From JACKII01 sp963807085 (lineage in GTDB: Bacteria; Pseudomonadota; Alphaproteobacteria; Bin95): a stretch of 64,000 bases of DNA. This document shows positions 1-8,803 of this stretch, piece after piece. The number at the start of each line of letters is the position of its first letter. The stretch's first letter is position 1. Where the stretch lies: NCBI GenBank assembly GCA_963807085.1, contig CAWEBB010000018.1, positions 73,542 through 137,541 on the forward strand, given 5' to 3'. The notes under the pieces are model-generated. The model was not told the DNA's origin. It searched no databases and worked only from the letters and a program-made list of their open reading frames with translations. The position numbers and the translations under genes were made by a program.

Positions 1-16
1 TCCGGGAGGTTTAAGG

Positions 17-355
17 ATGGAAACCGCGACCGCCCAGCCGCACGGCTGGTTCCGCACCAATCGGGGCACGGCCGCCCTGTTGACGGGCGGCTTCGCGCGC
101 TGCTGCTCTACCTCTGGCTGCAGGAATGGACCCACCGCAAGCTGCGAGACGGCTTCGTTTTGGGCTTCTTTATGCGCAAGTCCAGTATTCCGGAGGCACC
201 GCTGATCATTACCTTCCTGTTGACGCCGGTCGCGGAAGATAACATCCGGCGTGGCCTGCTGATCAATGAAGGCGACTGCCCGCCTGACCGAGCGGATGCA
301 GGCCGCCAGTGAAGAGCTGGAGGAAGAGGATGCCAAGGCTGTTAGGAAAGACTGA
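17..355 (+). pseudogene. Remnant of a TctA-like tricarboxylate transporter permease C-terminus, frameshifted
   Basis: Reading across about two indels (near 90 and 265) gives a peptide of about 112 residues. It contains a hydrophobic stretch with a segment like PLIITFLLTPVAEDNIRRG. That resembles the conserved C-terminal segment of TctA-family permeases, which reads roughly APLxxGFxLGPxxExNLRRALL. A GGAGG-like site precedes the ATG at 17, but a full TctA protein is about 500 residues, so this is at most a tail. The end is an acidic, coiled-looking segment running to a TGA at 353-355. It could equally be a small unrelated membrane protein read through errors at a contig end. The TctA match is by motif only. 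Confidence 0.33.
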
Positions 356-462
356 TGCCTCGGCCCCTCGGGCGGGACGAAGAGATTGCGCAACGGGGCA
401 AACTCGATCAAAACGTAGGGCAACACCGGGCGGGATGGGCAGCCGAAGGACCATAGACGCGC

Positions 463-1743
463 ATGAGCGAACGCATTGCCGTGATCGGTCTGGGCTATGT
501 CGGCCTGCCCGTGGCGCTGGCGTTCGCCAAGGCATTTCCGGCGACCATCGGCTTCGACATCGACCCCCGCCGTGTCGCCGCGCTCGCCCAAGGTGAGGAC
601 TGGACCGGCGAGTGCGAACCGGCCGCCCTCCGCGCCTCCCCTCTGCGCTTCACGGCCGCCGCGGACGATCTTTGCGACGCCACCTTCTATGTGGTGGCGG
701 TGCCGACGCCGATCGACGCCAACAAGCGGCCCGACCTCCGCGCCATTGAAAGCGCCTGCCGCACGGTCGGCGGCGTTCTATCCCGGGGCGATATTGTGGT
801 GTTTGAGTCCACGGTTTATCCGGGCCTGACCGAGGAAATGTGCGCGCCCCTCCTGGAGGCCGCGTCGGGCTTGCGTGCGGGCAGCGGCTTTCGCCTCGGC
901 TATTCGCCCGAGCGCATCAATCCCGGCGACCGCGAGCACACTATCGACCGCATCATCAAGGTCGTTGCCGGCGACAGCCCGGAAACCCTCGACCGGGTGG
1001 CCGGCGTCTATGGCCGGATCGTGCCGGCGGGCATCCATCGCGCGCCCTCGATCAAGGTGGCGGAGGCTGCCAAGGTGATCGAAAACACCCAGCGCGACCT
1101 GAACATCGCCCTGATGAACGAGCTTGCCATGATCTTCGACCGGCTCGGCATCCGCTCGGCGGATGTGCTGGCGGCGTCCGGCACCAAATGGAACTTTCTG
1201 CCCTTCACGCCGGGGCTGGTCGGCGGGCACTGCATCGGCGTCGATCCCTACTACCTGACCGCGCGGGCGGAAGTAGCCGGCTACCATCCCCAGGTGATTT
1301 TGGCGGGCCGGCGCATCAACGACGCCATGGGCGGCTATATCGCCCAGCGCCTCGTCAAATTGCTGGCGCGGCAGCGCCGGGCGGCGACAGGCGCGCGCGT
1401 CGGCGTGCTGGGGCTGACCTTCAAGGAAAACGTGCCGGACCTGCGCAACAGCCGCGTTTCCGATATCATCACGGAACTGAAAGAGTATGGCGCCGATGTG
1501 CTGGTGCATGATCCTCTGGCCGAGCCAACCGCCGTGCACGAAATGTTTGGCCTTGCGGTTGCGGATCTGGGCGACTTCCGGGCGCTGGACGGTCTGGTTC
1601 TGGCCGTGCCGCACGCCGCGTACCGGCGGCTTGCAATGAAAGAGATTGTTGAGATGCTGAAGCCGAATGGCGTACTGGTGGACGTCAAGTCCATGGCTGA
1701 CCAGGCTGCCCTCCCGCCCGGCATCGCCTATTGGAGCCTCTGA
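463..1743 (+). CDS. tviB: UDP-N-acetylhexosamine 6-dehydrogenase (TviB/WbpO family)
   Basis: This 426-residue nucleotide-sugar dehydrogenase oxidises the C6 hydroxyl of a UDP-HexNAc to the uronate, using NAD, in the cytoplasm. The Rossmann motif GLGYVG is at residues 9-14. The middle-domain signature KVIENTQRDLNIALMNE follows, then the catalytic-cysteine motif GGHCIGVDPYYL with Cys257. The ENTQRDLN and NFLPFTPGLVGG signatures place it in the TviB/VipA/WbpO branch (Vi antigen and O-antigen type), not the UDP-glucose dehydrogenase branch. The length is normal and the frame intact. It lies 10 bp upstream of the epimerase, probably in one transcription unit for an acidic polysaccharide precursor. 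UDP-GlcNAc as the exact substrate is inferred from family. Confidence 0.9.
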   Translation: MSERIAVIGLGYVGLPVALAFAKAFPATIGFDIDPRRVAALAQGEDWTGECEPAALRASPLRFTAAADDLCDATFYVVAVPTPIDANKRPDLRAIESACRTVGGVLSRGDIVVFESTVYPGLTEEMCAPLLEAASGLRAGSGFRLGYSPERINPGDREHTIDRIIKVVAGDSPETLDRVAGVYGRIVPAGIHRAPSIKVAEAAKVIENTQRDLNIALMNELAMIFDRLGIRSADVLAASGTKWNFLPFTPGLVGGHCIGVDPYYLTARAEVAGYHPQVILAGRRINDAMGGYIAQRLVKLLARQRRAATGARVGVLGLTFKENVPDLRNSRVSDIITELKEYGADVLVHDPLAEPTAVHEMFGLAVADLGDFRALDGLVLAVPHAAYRRLAMKEIVEMLKPNGVLVDVKSMADQAALPPGIAYWSL

Positions 1744-1753
1744 GGAGAGACCG

Positions 1754-2788
1754 ATGCGCCCAGCGACGCCCTCCGACGGTGTTCATCTCGTCACCGGCAC
1801 CGCCGGCTTTATCGGCTTTCACCTGGCCCGCCGCCTGTTGGCTGAGGGCCGGCAGGTGGTCGGGCTCGACAGCGTAAATGACTATTACGACCCCGGCCTG
1901 AAAGAGGCCCGCCTCGCCAAGCTCGCCCAAGAGTTTCAAGGCTTTGTCAGCCACCGCGTCCATCTGGAAGACCGCGCTGGTCTAGAGCGCGTGTTCGACC
2001 AATGCCCGCCCAGCGTCGTGATCAACATGGCGGCCCAGGCGGGCGTGCGCTATTCGCTGGAAAACCCGCGCGCCTATATCGACAGCAATATCTCGGGCTT
2101 TGCCAATGTGCTGGAGTGCTGCCGGACGCATGAGGTGGCGCATCTGGTCTACGCGTCCTCCAGTTCGGTCTATGGGCTAAACACCAAGGTGCCGTTCTCG
2201 GTTGGCGACACGGTGGACCACCCAGTCAGCCTTTACGCCGCCACCAAGAAATCCAACGAGCTGATGGCGCACACCTACAGCCACCTGTTCCGCATTCCGA
2301 CCACCGGCCTGCGCTTTTTCACGGTCTATGGGCCCTGGGGCCGGCCCGACATGGCGCTTTTCCTGTTCACTCGCGCTATTCTGGCAGGCGAGCCGATCAA
2401 GGTGTTCAATCACGGGCAGATGCAGCGCGACTTCACCTATATCGACGATATCGTCGAAGGAGTAGTGCGCGTGACCGACCGCCCAGCGGGACCGGACCCG
2501 GCCTGGCGTGGCGACGCCCCTAACCCTGCCACGTCCAGCGCGCCCTACCGCGTGCAGAACATCGGCAACAATCAGCCGGTGCAGCTCCTGCGCCTGATCG
2601 AGGTGCTTGAAGAAATGCTTGGCCGCAAGGCAGAGAAAATCCTGCTGCCGATCCAGCCGGGCGACGTTCCCGCCACCTTTGCCGACATCGAGCCTTTGGC
2701 GGAAGACACCGGTTTCCGCCCGCAGATAGGGATCGAGGAAGGTGTGAGGCGTTTCGTCGATTGGTACTGGAAGCACTACGAGACGTAG
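1754..2788 (+). CDS. NAD-dependent epimerase, UDP-glucuronate 4-epimerase type
   Basis: A 345-residue extended short-chain epimerase. It has the NAD motif GTAGFIG at residues 15-21, the catalytic Ser run SSSSVYG, and Tyr161-x3-Lys165 in LYAATKK. The signatures GLDSVNDYYD, VNDYYDxxLKxARL-like, GPWGRPDMALFLFT and QRDFTYIDDIVEG are typical of UDP-glucuronate/UDP-galacturonate 4-epimerases of capsule and LPS pathways. The start at ATG 1754 is chosen because GAGGAGAG sits 6-7 bases upstream. An in-frame upstream extension would overlap the previous gene. Paired with the dehydrogenase just before it, it probably makes a UDP-uronic acid precursor for a surface glycan. Substrate (UDP-GlcA or UDP-GalNAcA) is inferred. 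Confidence 0.87.
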   Translation: MRPATPSDGVHLVTGTAGFIGFHLARRLLAEGRQVVGLDSVNDYYDPGLKEARLAKLAQEFQGFVSHRVHLEDRAGLERVFDQCPPSVVINMAAQAGVRYSLENPRAYIDSNISGFANVLECCRTHEVAHLVYASSSSVYGLNTKVPFSVGDTVDHPVSLYAATKKSNELMAHTYSHLFRIPTTGLRFFTVYGPWGRPDMALFLFTRAILAGEPIKVFNHGQMQRDFTYIDDIVEGVVRVTDRPAGPDPAWRGDAPNPATSSAPYRVQNIGNNQPVQLLRLIEVLEEMLGRKAEKILLPIQPGDVPATFADIEPLAEDTGFRPQIGIEEGVRRFVDWYWKHYET

Positions 2789-2802
2789 TGCATTTCTCCT
2801 CA

Positions 2803-2823
2803 ATTCTGGCATAATGCCAGGAT
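2803..2823 (+). terminator. Hairpin after the epimerase gene (weak terminator)
   Basis: ATTCTGGC, loop ATAAT, GCCAGGAT form an 8-bp stem with one G-U pair, 15 bases after the epimerase stop. No T-run follows (CCCTCTAAC), so intrinsic termination is uncertain. It may separate the sugar genes from the outer-membrane protein gene. Confidence 0.3.
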
Positions 2824-2868
2824 CCCTCTAACTCTCTGCAACGACTTTCCTACTGGAGCTGGCGGACG

Positions 2869-4080
2869 GTGGAACAACCGTGTTCAAAGCGTCGTCGTCT
2901 CAGGATGCCGCAGCTGGTATCTTTGCTGACGGTTACCGCTCTCGGTATTGGCGGCATGACCGCGGCTTTGGCATCCGAAAATCCGCTCAGCCATGTTAGC
3001 GGCGGGACGCTGGGCACGGCTCCCGGGAATGCCCGACTCGGAAAAACGGTCTCGCGCGCGATAGATGGCGACTCCGAAAAGGAAAAAAAAAGCGATTTCA
3101 TCATTGTCCCGATCCCGGGTGCAAACCCAACGATCGGCGCCAGCCTCGCGCTGGCCGCGGCATACTTTTATACATTGGATGAAGGCAGTCAGGCCTCCTA
3201 TACCGGCATTGGCGCATTCGCCTCGACCAATGGCAGTAAGGGCTGGGCGTTCAGTCAATCGATTTCGTGGCTGGATGACCACCTTCGGGCAACGGCCGTC
3301 ATCGGCAATGCCGATGTCCTCTACGACCTCTACGGCATCGGCAGGAGCGCCGGAGGCGACGGCCTGTCGTTGCCGATCGATCAGACGGCTCAAGTGTATG
3401 CCGCGGAAGCATCCTATGACGTTTCAGACCATATTTATCTGGGCATTAAGGCCCGTTACCTCGATTCAACATTGAGCTTTAACGCCGCGGAAGCGGCCGG
3501 CATTCCCGGATTGCCGCAGCTTGATCTCAGCGTGACCAGTGGCGTGGTGGGGCCGACTATCGATGTTGACCGCCGGGATAGCCAATTCTACCCGCTCAAA
3601 GGATTCGAGTTCACATTTGAATCAATGTTCAGCTTCGCGCAAAGTCTGGACGTTTACAGTTTTCGCCGTGACGAGTCAGCGCTAGACTATTTTCTTCCGG
3701 TATTTACAGAAGACACTATCGCCTTCCGGGCGGCGGGATGCAACTTCAGCGGTACCGGGCCATTCTTTGAAAGATGTCTGCTTGGTAGCGCGGATGCGCT
3801 GCGTGGTTATCCGGTCGGCCAATATATCGACACAGTCTTGTTCTCTTCCCAGGTCGAATACCGCGGCCGGATCAATAATTCATGGGGCTATGTCGGTTTC
3901 GCCGGCTTCGGCCTCGTCGGTTCGGGGGTTTCGGCTTTGTTCGACAAGCCCGCCCTGCCCTCAGCCGGGGTCGGGGTCCGCTACCGGGTTTCCCAGGAAA
4001 ACAAGCTAGACCTCTCGGTCGATGCGGCGGTTTCTAACGACGGTACGTCAATCTACGTTTATTTGGGCCAGAACTTCTGA
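2869..4080 (+). CDS. BamA/TamA-type (Omp85 surface antigen) outer-membrane barrel without POTRA domains
   Basis: This 403-residue protein starts with a basic N-region (KRRRLR) and a hydrophobic core ending near ALAS, consistent with a signal peptide. The remainder is alternating amphipathic beta-strand sequence ending in aromatic residues (YVYLGQNF), as in outer-membrane barrels. The motifs PTIDVDRRDSQFYPLKGFEF and ALRGYPVGQYID match the Omp85/surface-antigen family strand and L6-loop region (LRGY). There is no room for POTRA repeats before the barrel. GTG 2869 is preferred to ATG 2905 because it keeps the positive N-region. Its position after UDP-sugar genes suggests a surface role. Function is unknown. 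The two Cys in loop CNFSG...FERC could form a disulphide. Confidence 0.75.
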   Translation: MEQPCSKRRRLRMPQLVSLLTVTALGIGGMTAALASENPLSHVSGGTLGTAPGNARLGKTVSRAIDGDSEKEKKSDFIIVPIPGANPTIGASLALAAAYFYTLDEGSQASYTGIGAFASTNGSKGWAFSQSISWLDDHLRATAVIGNADVLYDLYGIGRSAGGDGLSLPIDQTAQVYAAEASYDVSDHIYLGIKARYLDSTLSFNAAEAAGIPGLPQLDLSVTSGVVGPTIDVDRRDSQFYPLKGFEFTFESMFSFAQSLDVYSFRRDESALDYFLPVFTEDTIAFRAAGCNFSGTGPFFERCLLGSADALRGYPVGQYIDTVLFSSQVEYRGRINNSWGYVGFAGFGLVGSGVSALFDKPALPSAGVGVRYRVSQENKLDLSVDAAVSNDGTSIYVYLGQNF

Positions 4081-4084
4081 CCGG

Positions 4085-4750
4085 TTAGCGGCTGGTGCCG
4101 AAAACCAACCGGTAGTGCAAGGCTTCGGCGCCATCCAACTCCGCGGCTGCGGCGTTGGCAACGGCGGATACCAATCCGCTCTCACCGCCTTCCAGCGCCA
4201 CGATCCACTCCACCGTCTGGCCCGCCGGGACCGGCTGCCCCTGGTGTCTGAGCGGCGCGTTTGCAATGTCCAGGTCGTTTTCCAACAGGCATCCGCCTAC
4301 CATGCCGGATTTGTCGATAGCGCCCGGCAGGATTTCGGCCTCGATATGCGTGCGCAGCGCCGCCTGGGCGTCCTCGCCCACCGGGGCCTGGAGCCGCACC
4401 AATGACAAAGCGCCGCCGAAGCCGAAGATCTGATCGACGGTGAGGCGCAATGTATATCGCTGAAACAGGCTGAAGTGCCCCATCACCCGCTTGGACCACT
4501 CCGTTTGATCCGCCAGCAAGGCCATGTATCCGGGCGCGGCCAGATCGAGAACGTCCCGCGTCTCGTACCACGCGACGTACTTCGGCGAGAGCGTACCCTC
4601 GCACGCCACATAGCGGCGAGACCGCAGGAACCCCGGCAGCCGAGTGCGTTCATCAATGTGCTCGCGGTTATACCATTCGTTGAAGTCCTGCTCGTGCTCC
4701 TCTGGCACTTCGGTAAAGGTCATGAGCATACCGGTACCGAGCAGGGGCAT
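4085..4750 (-). CDS. Dimeric alpha/beta-barrel (DABB/EthD-like) protein, paralogue of the gene at 8804
   Basis: A 222-residue cytoplasmic protein. Its N-terminal half carries the ferredoxin-like repeat signature NEWYNREHIDERTRLPGF followed by RSRRY. This is the form seen in DABB/EthD-like and DUF4286-type proteins, which often act as small oxygenases or remain uncharacterised. The C-terminal half is a more diverged repeat. ATG 4750 is chosen because AAGGAG lies 8 bases upstream; the GTG three bases earlier is an alternative. It is downstream of pntB by 27 bp on the same strand, so it may be the last gene of the transhydrogenase operon. It shares the same repeat with the protein at 8804-9553. 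Substrate unknown. Confidence 0.7.
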   Translation of the reverse strand: MPLLGTGMLMTFTEVPEEHEQDFNEWYNREHIDERTRLPGFLRSRRYVACEGTLSPKYVAWYETRDVLDLAAPGYMALLADQTEWSKRVMGHFSLFQRYTLRLTVDQIFGFGGALSLVRLQAPVGEDAQAALRTHIEAEILPGAIDKSGMVGGCLLENDLDIANAPLRHQGQPVPAGQTVEWIVALEGGESGLVSAVANAAAAELDGAEALHYRLVFGTSR

Positions 4751-4777
4751 CACAAAATCTCCTTAAATGCGCTGCGT

Positions 4778-6172
4778 TTACAGAGCCTTGACGATGTCCT
4801 CGCACATCTTCTTCGCGTCACCAAACAACATCATGGTATTGTCTTTGAAGAACAGGGGGTTATCGACGCCCGCGTAACCGCTGGCCATGGAGCGCTTCAC
4901 GAACATCACCATGCGCGCATTTTCCACCTCCAGCACCGGCATGCCATAGATCGGCGAGCCGGGGTCGGTGCGGGCGCTAGGGTTGGTGGTGTCGTTCGCA
5001 CCGATCACGAAAGCGACGTCGGTCGTGGCGAAATCGCGGTTGATGTCGTCCATCTCCAGAACTTCGTCGTAGGGCACGTTAGCCTCGGCCAGCAGCACGT
5101 TCATGTGGCCCGGCATGCGACCGGCGACCGGGTGGATGGCATAGCGCACGCGCACGCCTTCCGCCTTCAACAGGTCGCACATTTCGCGGAGCGCGTGCTG
5201 GGCCTGGGCCACGGCCATGCCATATCCCGGTACGATAATGACACTGCCCGCGTTTTTCAGCATAAAGGCCGCATCGTCGGCATTGCCCGCCTTTACGGGC
5301 CCGAGCCCCGCAGCGGCGGCCCCCGCCCCCGGCCCCGCCGTCTCGCCGCCGAAACCGCCCAACAAGACGCTGACCAGCGACCGATTCATGCCCTTGCACA
5401 TGATGTATGAAAGGATCGCGCCGCTGGCCCCGACCAGCGCGCCGGTAATAATCATCAGCGGGTTGTCGAGCGTGAAACCGATGCCGCAGGACGCCCAGCC
5501 GGACAGCGAGTTCAGAAGGCTGATAACCACGGGCATGTCGGCGCCGCCGATGGGCAGCACCACCATCAGGCCCCAGATCAGGCAGATCAGCACCATGCCC
5601 CAAAACAGGCCTTCGCCGCCCCAGCCGCTGAAGGCGATGGCCGCAAAGATCAGGATCAGTGCCAGAAAGCCGTTTACCGCCCGTTGCCCCGGGAAAACGA
5701 TGGGCGTCCCCGTCATCAGACCGTGCAGTTTGGCGAACGCCACGACCGAGCCCGTGAAGGTGACCGCCCCGATGGTGGCGGACAGCATCATTTCGATCAG
5801 GCTGGAGGTAGGCAGATTGTTTCCGGACGGTATGCCGTAAAGCGATGGATCGTGCAGCGCCGCGCCCGCGATGAACACCGCCGCCAGACCCACGAGCGAG
5901 TTGAAGATCGCAACCAACTGCGGCAATTCCGTGATTTGTACCCGCAAGGCGACGAACATGCCGATCGCGCCGCCAATGGCGATGCCGCCCAGCACCATCA
6001 CAAATGTGTCGATCTGGGGAACGAAAAGGGTCGCGCCAATCGCGATCGCCATGCCCAGAATGCCGATCACGTTCCCGGTCCTGGCGCTTTCCGGCGATGC
6101 CAGGCCGCGGATGGCCAGGATGAAGCAGATCGCCGAAACCAGATAGGCGATGTTGATAATGTTCGCGCCCAT
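4778..6172 (-). CDS. pntB: NAD(P) transhydrogenase subunit beta
   Basis: PntB (464 residues) combines eight or so membrane helices (about residues 5-255) with the NADP(H)-binding domain III. It works with PntAA and PntAB to drive hydride transfer from NADH to NADP+ with the proton gradient. The C-terminal domain shows the NADP signatures VIIVPGYGMAVAQAQH, YAIHPVAGRMPGHMNVLLAE, DVAFVIGANDTTNPSART and the terminal FGDAKK. The start is ATG 6172, the family start (MGANIINIAYL), not an upstream in-frame start inside pntAB. It lies 4 bp after pntAB and is clearly translationally coupled. Intact. Confidence 0.95.
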   Translation of the reverse strand: MGANIINIAYLVSAICFILAIRGLASPESARTGNVIGILGMAIAIGATLFVPQIDTFVMVLGGIAIGGAIGMFVALRVQITELPQLVAIFNSLVGLAAVFIAGAALHDPSLYGIPSGNNLPTSSLIEMMLSATIGAVTFTGSVVAFAKLHGLMTGTPIVFPGQRAVNGFLALILIFAAIAFSGWGGEGLFWGMVLICLIWGLMVVLPIGGADMPVVISLLNSLSGWASCGIGFTLDNPLMIITGALVGASGAILSYIMCKGMNRSLVSVLLGGFGGETAGPGAGAAAAGLGPVKAGNADDAAFMLKNAGSVIIVPGYGMAVAQAQHALREMCDLLKAEGVRVRYAIHPVAGRMPGHMNVLLAEANVPYDEVLEMDDINRDFATTDVAFVIGANDTTNPSARTDPGSPIYGMPVLEVENARMVMFVKRSMASGYAGVDNPLFFKDNTMMLFGDAKKMCEDIVKAL

Positions 6173-6176
6173 GGTA

Positions 6177-6620
6177 TCAGCTCTTCTTCTTGAACATATC
6201 GAGCATACGGTGGGTAATGATGAACCCGCCGAAAATGTTGACACTGGCCAGGATCACCGCAAGGAAGCCCAGGATCTTGGATGTTCCCAGCAATGCCGGT
6301 CCGGCGGCGATCAACGCGCCCAGAACGACCACGCCGGAGATTGCGTTCGCGACCGACATCAGCGGCGCGTGCAGGGCGGGGGTCACTTTCCAGACGACGT
6401 AATAGCCGACGAAACAGGCCATCGCGAACACGGTCAGGCCAAAGATGAACGGATCGACCCCGCCCGCGGCCTGGTCGGCCAGTCCGGCCGAATGGTTGGC
6501 CAGCGTCGCCGCCTCTCCCGAGACGTCTTTGGCCTGCAGGGCCAATTCGTTCAGCTTTTGAGACAGCGCCTGCGCGCCCTCCATCAGCCTGGCCGAATTT
6601 TCCTGTTGCGAAGCAGCCAT
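6177..6620 (-). CDS. pntAB: NAD(P) transhydrogenase membrane subunit PntAB (alpha-2)
   Basis: This 147-residue subunit supplies the membrane helices that, in single-chain PntA, form the C-terminal domain II. After a polar N-terminal third, helices at about residues 58-80, 88-105 and 112-135 are visible. The conserved ALHAPLMSVANAISGVVVLGA and ASVNIFGGFIITHRML segments are diagnostic. The start ATG 6620 follows GGGGAG and gives MAASQQ. It is 4 bp downstream of pntAA and 4 bp upstream of pntB. A three-gene pnt layout is the usual form in alphaproteobacteria. Confidence 0.93.
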   Translation of the reverse strand: MAASQQENSARLMEGAQALSQKLNELALQAKDVSGEAATLANHSAGLADQAAGGVDPFIFGLTVFAMACFVGYYVVWKVTPALHAPLMSVANAISGVVVLGALIAAGPALLGTSKILGFLAVILASVNIFGGFIITHRMLDMFKKKS

Positions 6621-6624
6621 CGTC

Positions 6625-7762
6625 CTACTCCCCTTTTTCCAGAAGCGCCGGATTGGTGATCGCGCCATCGCGGCAAATCAGAGCCGAGGAGACGATTTCG
6701 TCTTCCCAATCGATCGCAAGCGCGCCGGCCTCTTTGTCGACGAGCGGCGTCAGAAAGTTGACAATGTTCCGCGCATAAAAGGCGCTGGCATCCGTTGCCA
6801 CCGTCCCCGGCAGGTTCGGCTCGCCCACGACCAAAACGCCCTTGTGATTGATGTTCTGCCCGGAGCGCGACGGTTCGACGTTGCCGCCGCGCTCGACCGC
6901 CATGTCGACGACGACGGAGCCCGGACGCATGGCCTCCACCATCTGCGTTGACATCAGAACGGGTGCGGGGCGGCCGGGAATGAGCGCCGTCGTGATGACC
7001 ATGTCCGTTCTGGGCAGGATCTCCAGCAGCTTGTCCGCCTGCCGCACCCGATAGTCGCTGGACATCTCGCGCGCATAGCCGCCGCTGGTTTCGGCCTGCC
7101 TGGCCTCTTCCGATTCGACGGTAACGAAGGTGGCGCCGAGGCTTTCCACCTGCTCCTTGGCGGCCGGGCGCACATCCATGGCGGAGACGACCGCACCCAG
7201 GCGCCGGGCGGTCGCGATGGCCTGCAAGCCGGCGACACCTGCGCCCAACACCAGAACCCTGGCGGGCGCGACCGTGCCGGCGGCCGTCACCATCATCGGA
7301 AAGGCGCGGCCGAACCGGGCGGCCGCCTGCAGGACCGCGGCATAGCCCGCCAGGTTCGCCTGGCTGGAAAGCGCATCCATGGACTGCGCCCTTGAGATGC
7401 GCGGCACGAACTCAAAGGCAAAGGCCGTCACCCCTGTCTCTGCATAGGCCTGCAAACGGGCATGATCCTCATAGGGGTTCAGGAGCCCCACCAGCAATGT
7501 GCCCTTTTTGGCGCCGCTCAGGGCTTCCGGCGCGGGCGGACCCACGAACGCCAGAATATCGGCCTCGCCCCGCGCTGCCTCTGCATCCTGCGCGATGCTA
7601 GCGCCGGCCTCCTCGAGGACCGAGTTCGGGCATCCCCGCTGCATCCCCGGCGCCGGTTTCGACCACCGTCTCGATACCCAGACCGGCGAGCCGCTTGACA
7701 GCGTCCGGACTGGTTGCCGCGCGGGTTTCGCCAGCGGGCTCCTTGGCCACAAATAGTTTCAC
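6625..7762 (-). CDS. pntAA: NAD(P) transhydrogenase subunit PntAA (alpha-1), frameshifted near 7625
   Basis: The soluble NAD(H)-binding domain I (about 380 residues) is read in two frames. The N-terminus (KLFVAKEPAGETRAATSPDA) is in one frame up to about 7628. The rest, including VLVLGAGVAGLQAIATARRLGA, the RQAD loop region and DMAVERGGNVEPSRSG, is in another. Removing one base at about 7624-7627 gives the normal family sequence AAGMPxSVLEEAGA, so an error or recent mutation is likely. The GTG at 7762, preceded by TAGGTGG, gives the family-typical start. It is first gene of the pnt operon. If the frameshift were real the enzyme would be dead. Confidence 0.85.
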
Positions 7763-8052
7763 GTCGAGCCACCTAGATTGTTCGGCTTTCCGGGAGACTG
7801 AGCCTCTTTGTCTCAATCCGCAACCGCATGCTTAACAACCCAGTACTATAGAGGGAAGAGGATGGTTCGGTCGGAAGCGGGTATTTTGCGCAGCGCGAAA
7901 AGGCGCGCCTTCGTCCAGTCGGATGAAACCGCCACCATCTTCGGCGATGTCCATTGTCTTTCAACCATTTGCCGCCAACCTACCGCATGCCGCCCGGGGC
8001 CGTTATACTGCCATGCAGGCGATCTTGCCGTGGGTTTACTGCCGGACCTGTC
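7763..8052. promoter_or_regulatory. Divergent promoter region between pntAA and the VIT-family gene
   Basis: This 290-bp gap serves two divergent genes. A TATACT hexamer at 8004-8009, 44 bases before the ATG at 8053, could be the -10 of the VIT gene; no good -35 is seen. A short inverted repeat GAGAC...GTCTC lies around 7793-7813. No recognisable operator was found and no credible gene lies here. Confidence 0.3.
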
Positions 8053-8775
8053 ATGTCACTCGAACACAGCCATTCGCCCAAGGCGATCCAGGAACGGATT
8101 CATTCGAAAAACAAGAACAGCTATGTAAGCGATTGGATTTTAGGCGGGATCGATGGCGCGGTCACCACTTTTGCCATCGTTGCCGGCGTCGTGGGTGCCG
8201 AATTGGAATCACAGATCATCATCATTCTGGGCTTGGCGAATCTGCTGGCCGATGGCTTCTCCATGGCTGCCAGCAACTATAGCGCGGTGAAGTCGGATGC
8301 CGATGACGTCGAGCGGCTTTGGGCAATGGAGAAACAGCATATCCGGGAGGTTCCAGAGGGCGAGCGCGAGGAAATCCGACAGATCCTCATCGCCAAAGGC
8401 CTGACCGGCAATGCGCTGGAACAAGCCGTCGATGCGATCTGCGCCAATGAACAAACGTGGATTGAAACCATGCTGGTGGAGGAATTCGGTGTCCTGCCCG
8501 AGAGCCGCGAGCCCTGGCGGGCGGGCCTTGCCACCTTCAGCGCATTTCTGATCTGTGGCGCCGTTCCGCTCGTGCCGTTTGTCTTCAATGTCGGCGACCC
8601 GTTTCCCTGGGCGATCGCCGCCACCGGCGCCGCCTTCTTTGCCATCGGCGCCGGCAAGTCCCTTTGGGCGCTCACGCCGTGGTACCGGTCGGGGCTGGAA
8701 ACGCTCGCTATCGGCATGGCGGCGGCTGGCGTCGCCTACGGTGTTGGCTATATGCTTAAAGGCATTATTCACTGA
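8053..8775 (+). CDS. VIT1/CCC1 family membrane transporter (iron or manganese)
   Basis: A 240-residue membrane protein of the VIT/CCC1 (DUF125) family, which moves Fe2+ or Mn2+ with proton exchange. Family signatures are visible near the N-terminus: YVSDWILGGIDGAVTTFAIVAG (helix 1, truncated quote) and LGLANLLADGFSMAASNY (helix 2). A charged cytoplasmic metal-binding region rich in Glu follows (EREEIRQ, ETMLVEEFG), then three C-terminal helices starting AGLATFSAFLICG. The ATG at 8053 gives the family-typical N-terminus; longer in-frame starts have no homologous character. It stands alone, 28 bp before the DABB paralogue. The metal is inferred from family only. Confidence 0.85.
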   Translation: MSLEHSHSPKAIQERIHSKNKNSYVSDWILGGIDGAVTTFAIVAGVVGAELESQIIIILGLANLLADGFSMAASNYSAVKSDADDVERLWAMEKQHIREVPEGEREEIRQILIAKGLTGNALEQAVDAICANEQTWIETMLVEEFGVLPESREPWRAGLATFSAFLICGAVPLVPFVFNVGDPFPWAIAATGAAFFAIGAGKSLWALTPWYRSGLETLAIGMAAAGVAYGVGYMLKGIIH

Positions 8776-8803
8776 TGCCACACTTCAGTGAGGGAAAGCC
8801 ACT

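Noticed and set aside
778..1614. 278-codon open frame on the minus strand
   Set aside because: Antisense shadow of the TviB-type dehydrogenase.
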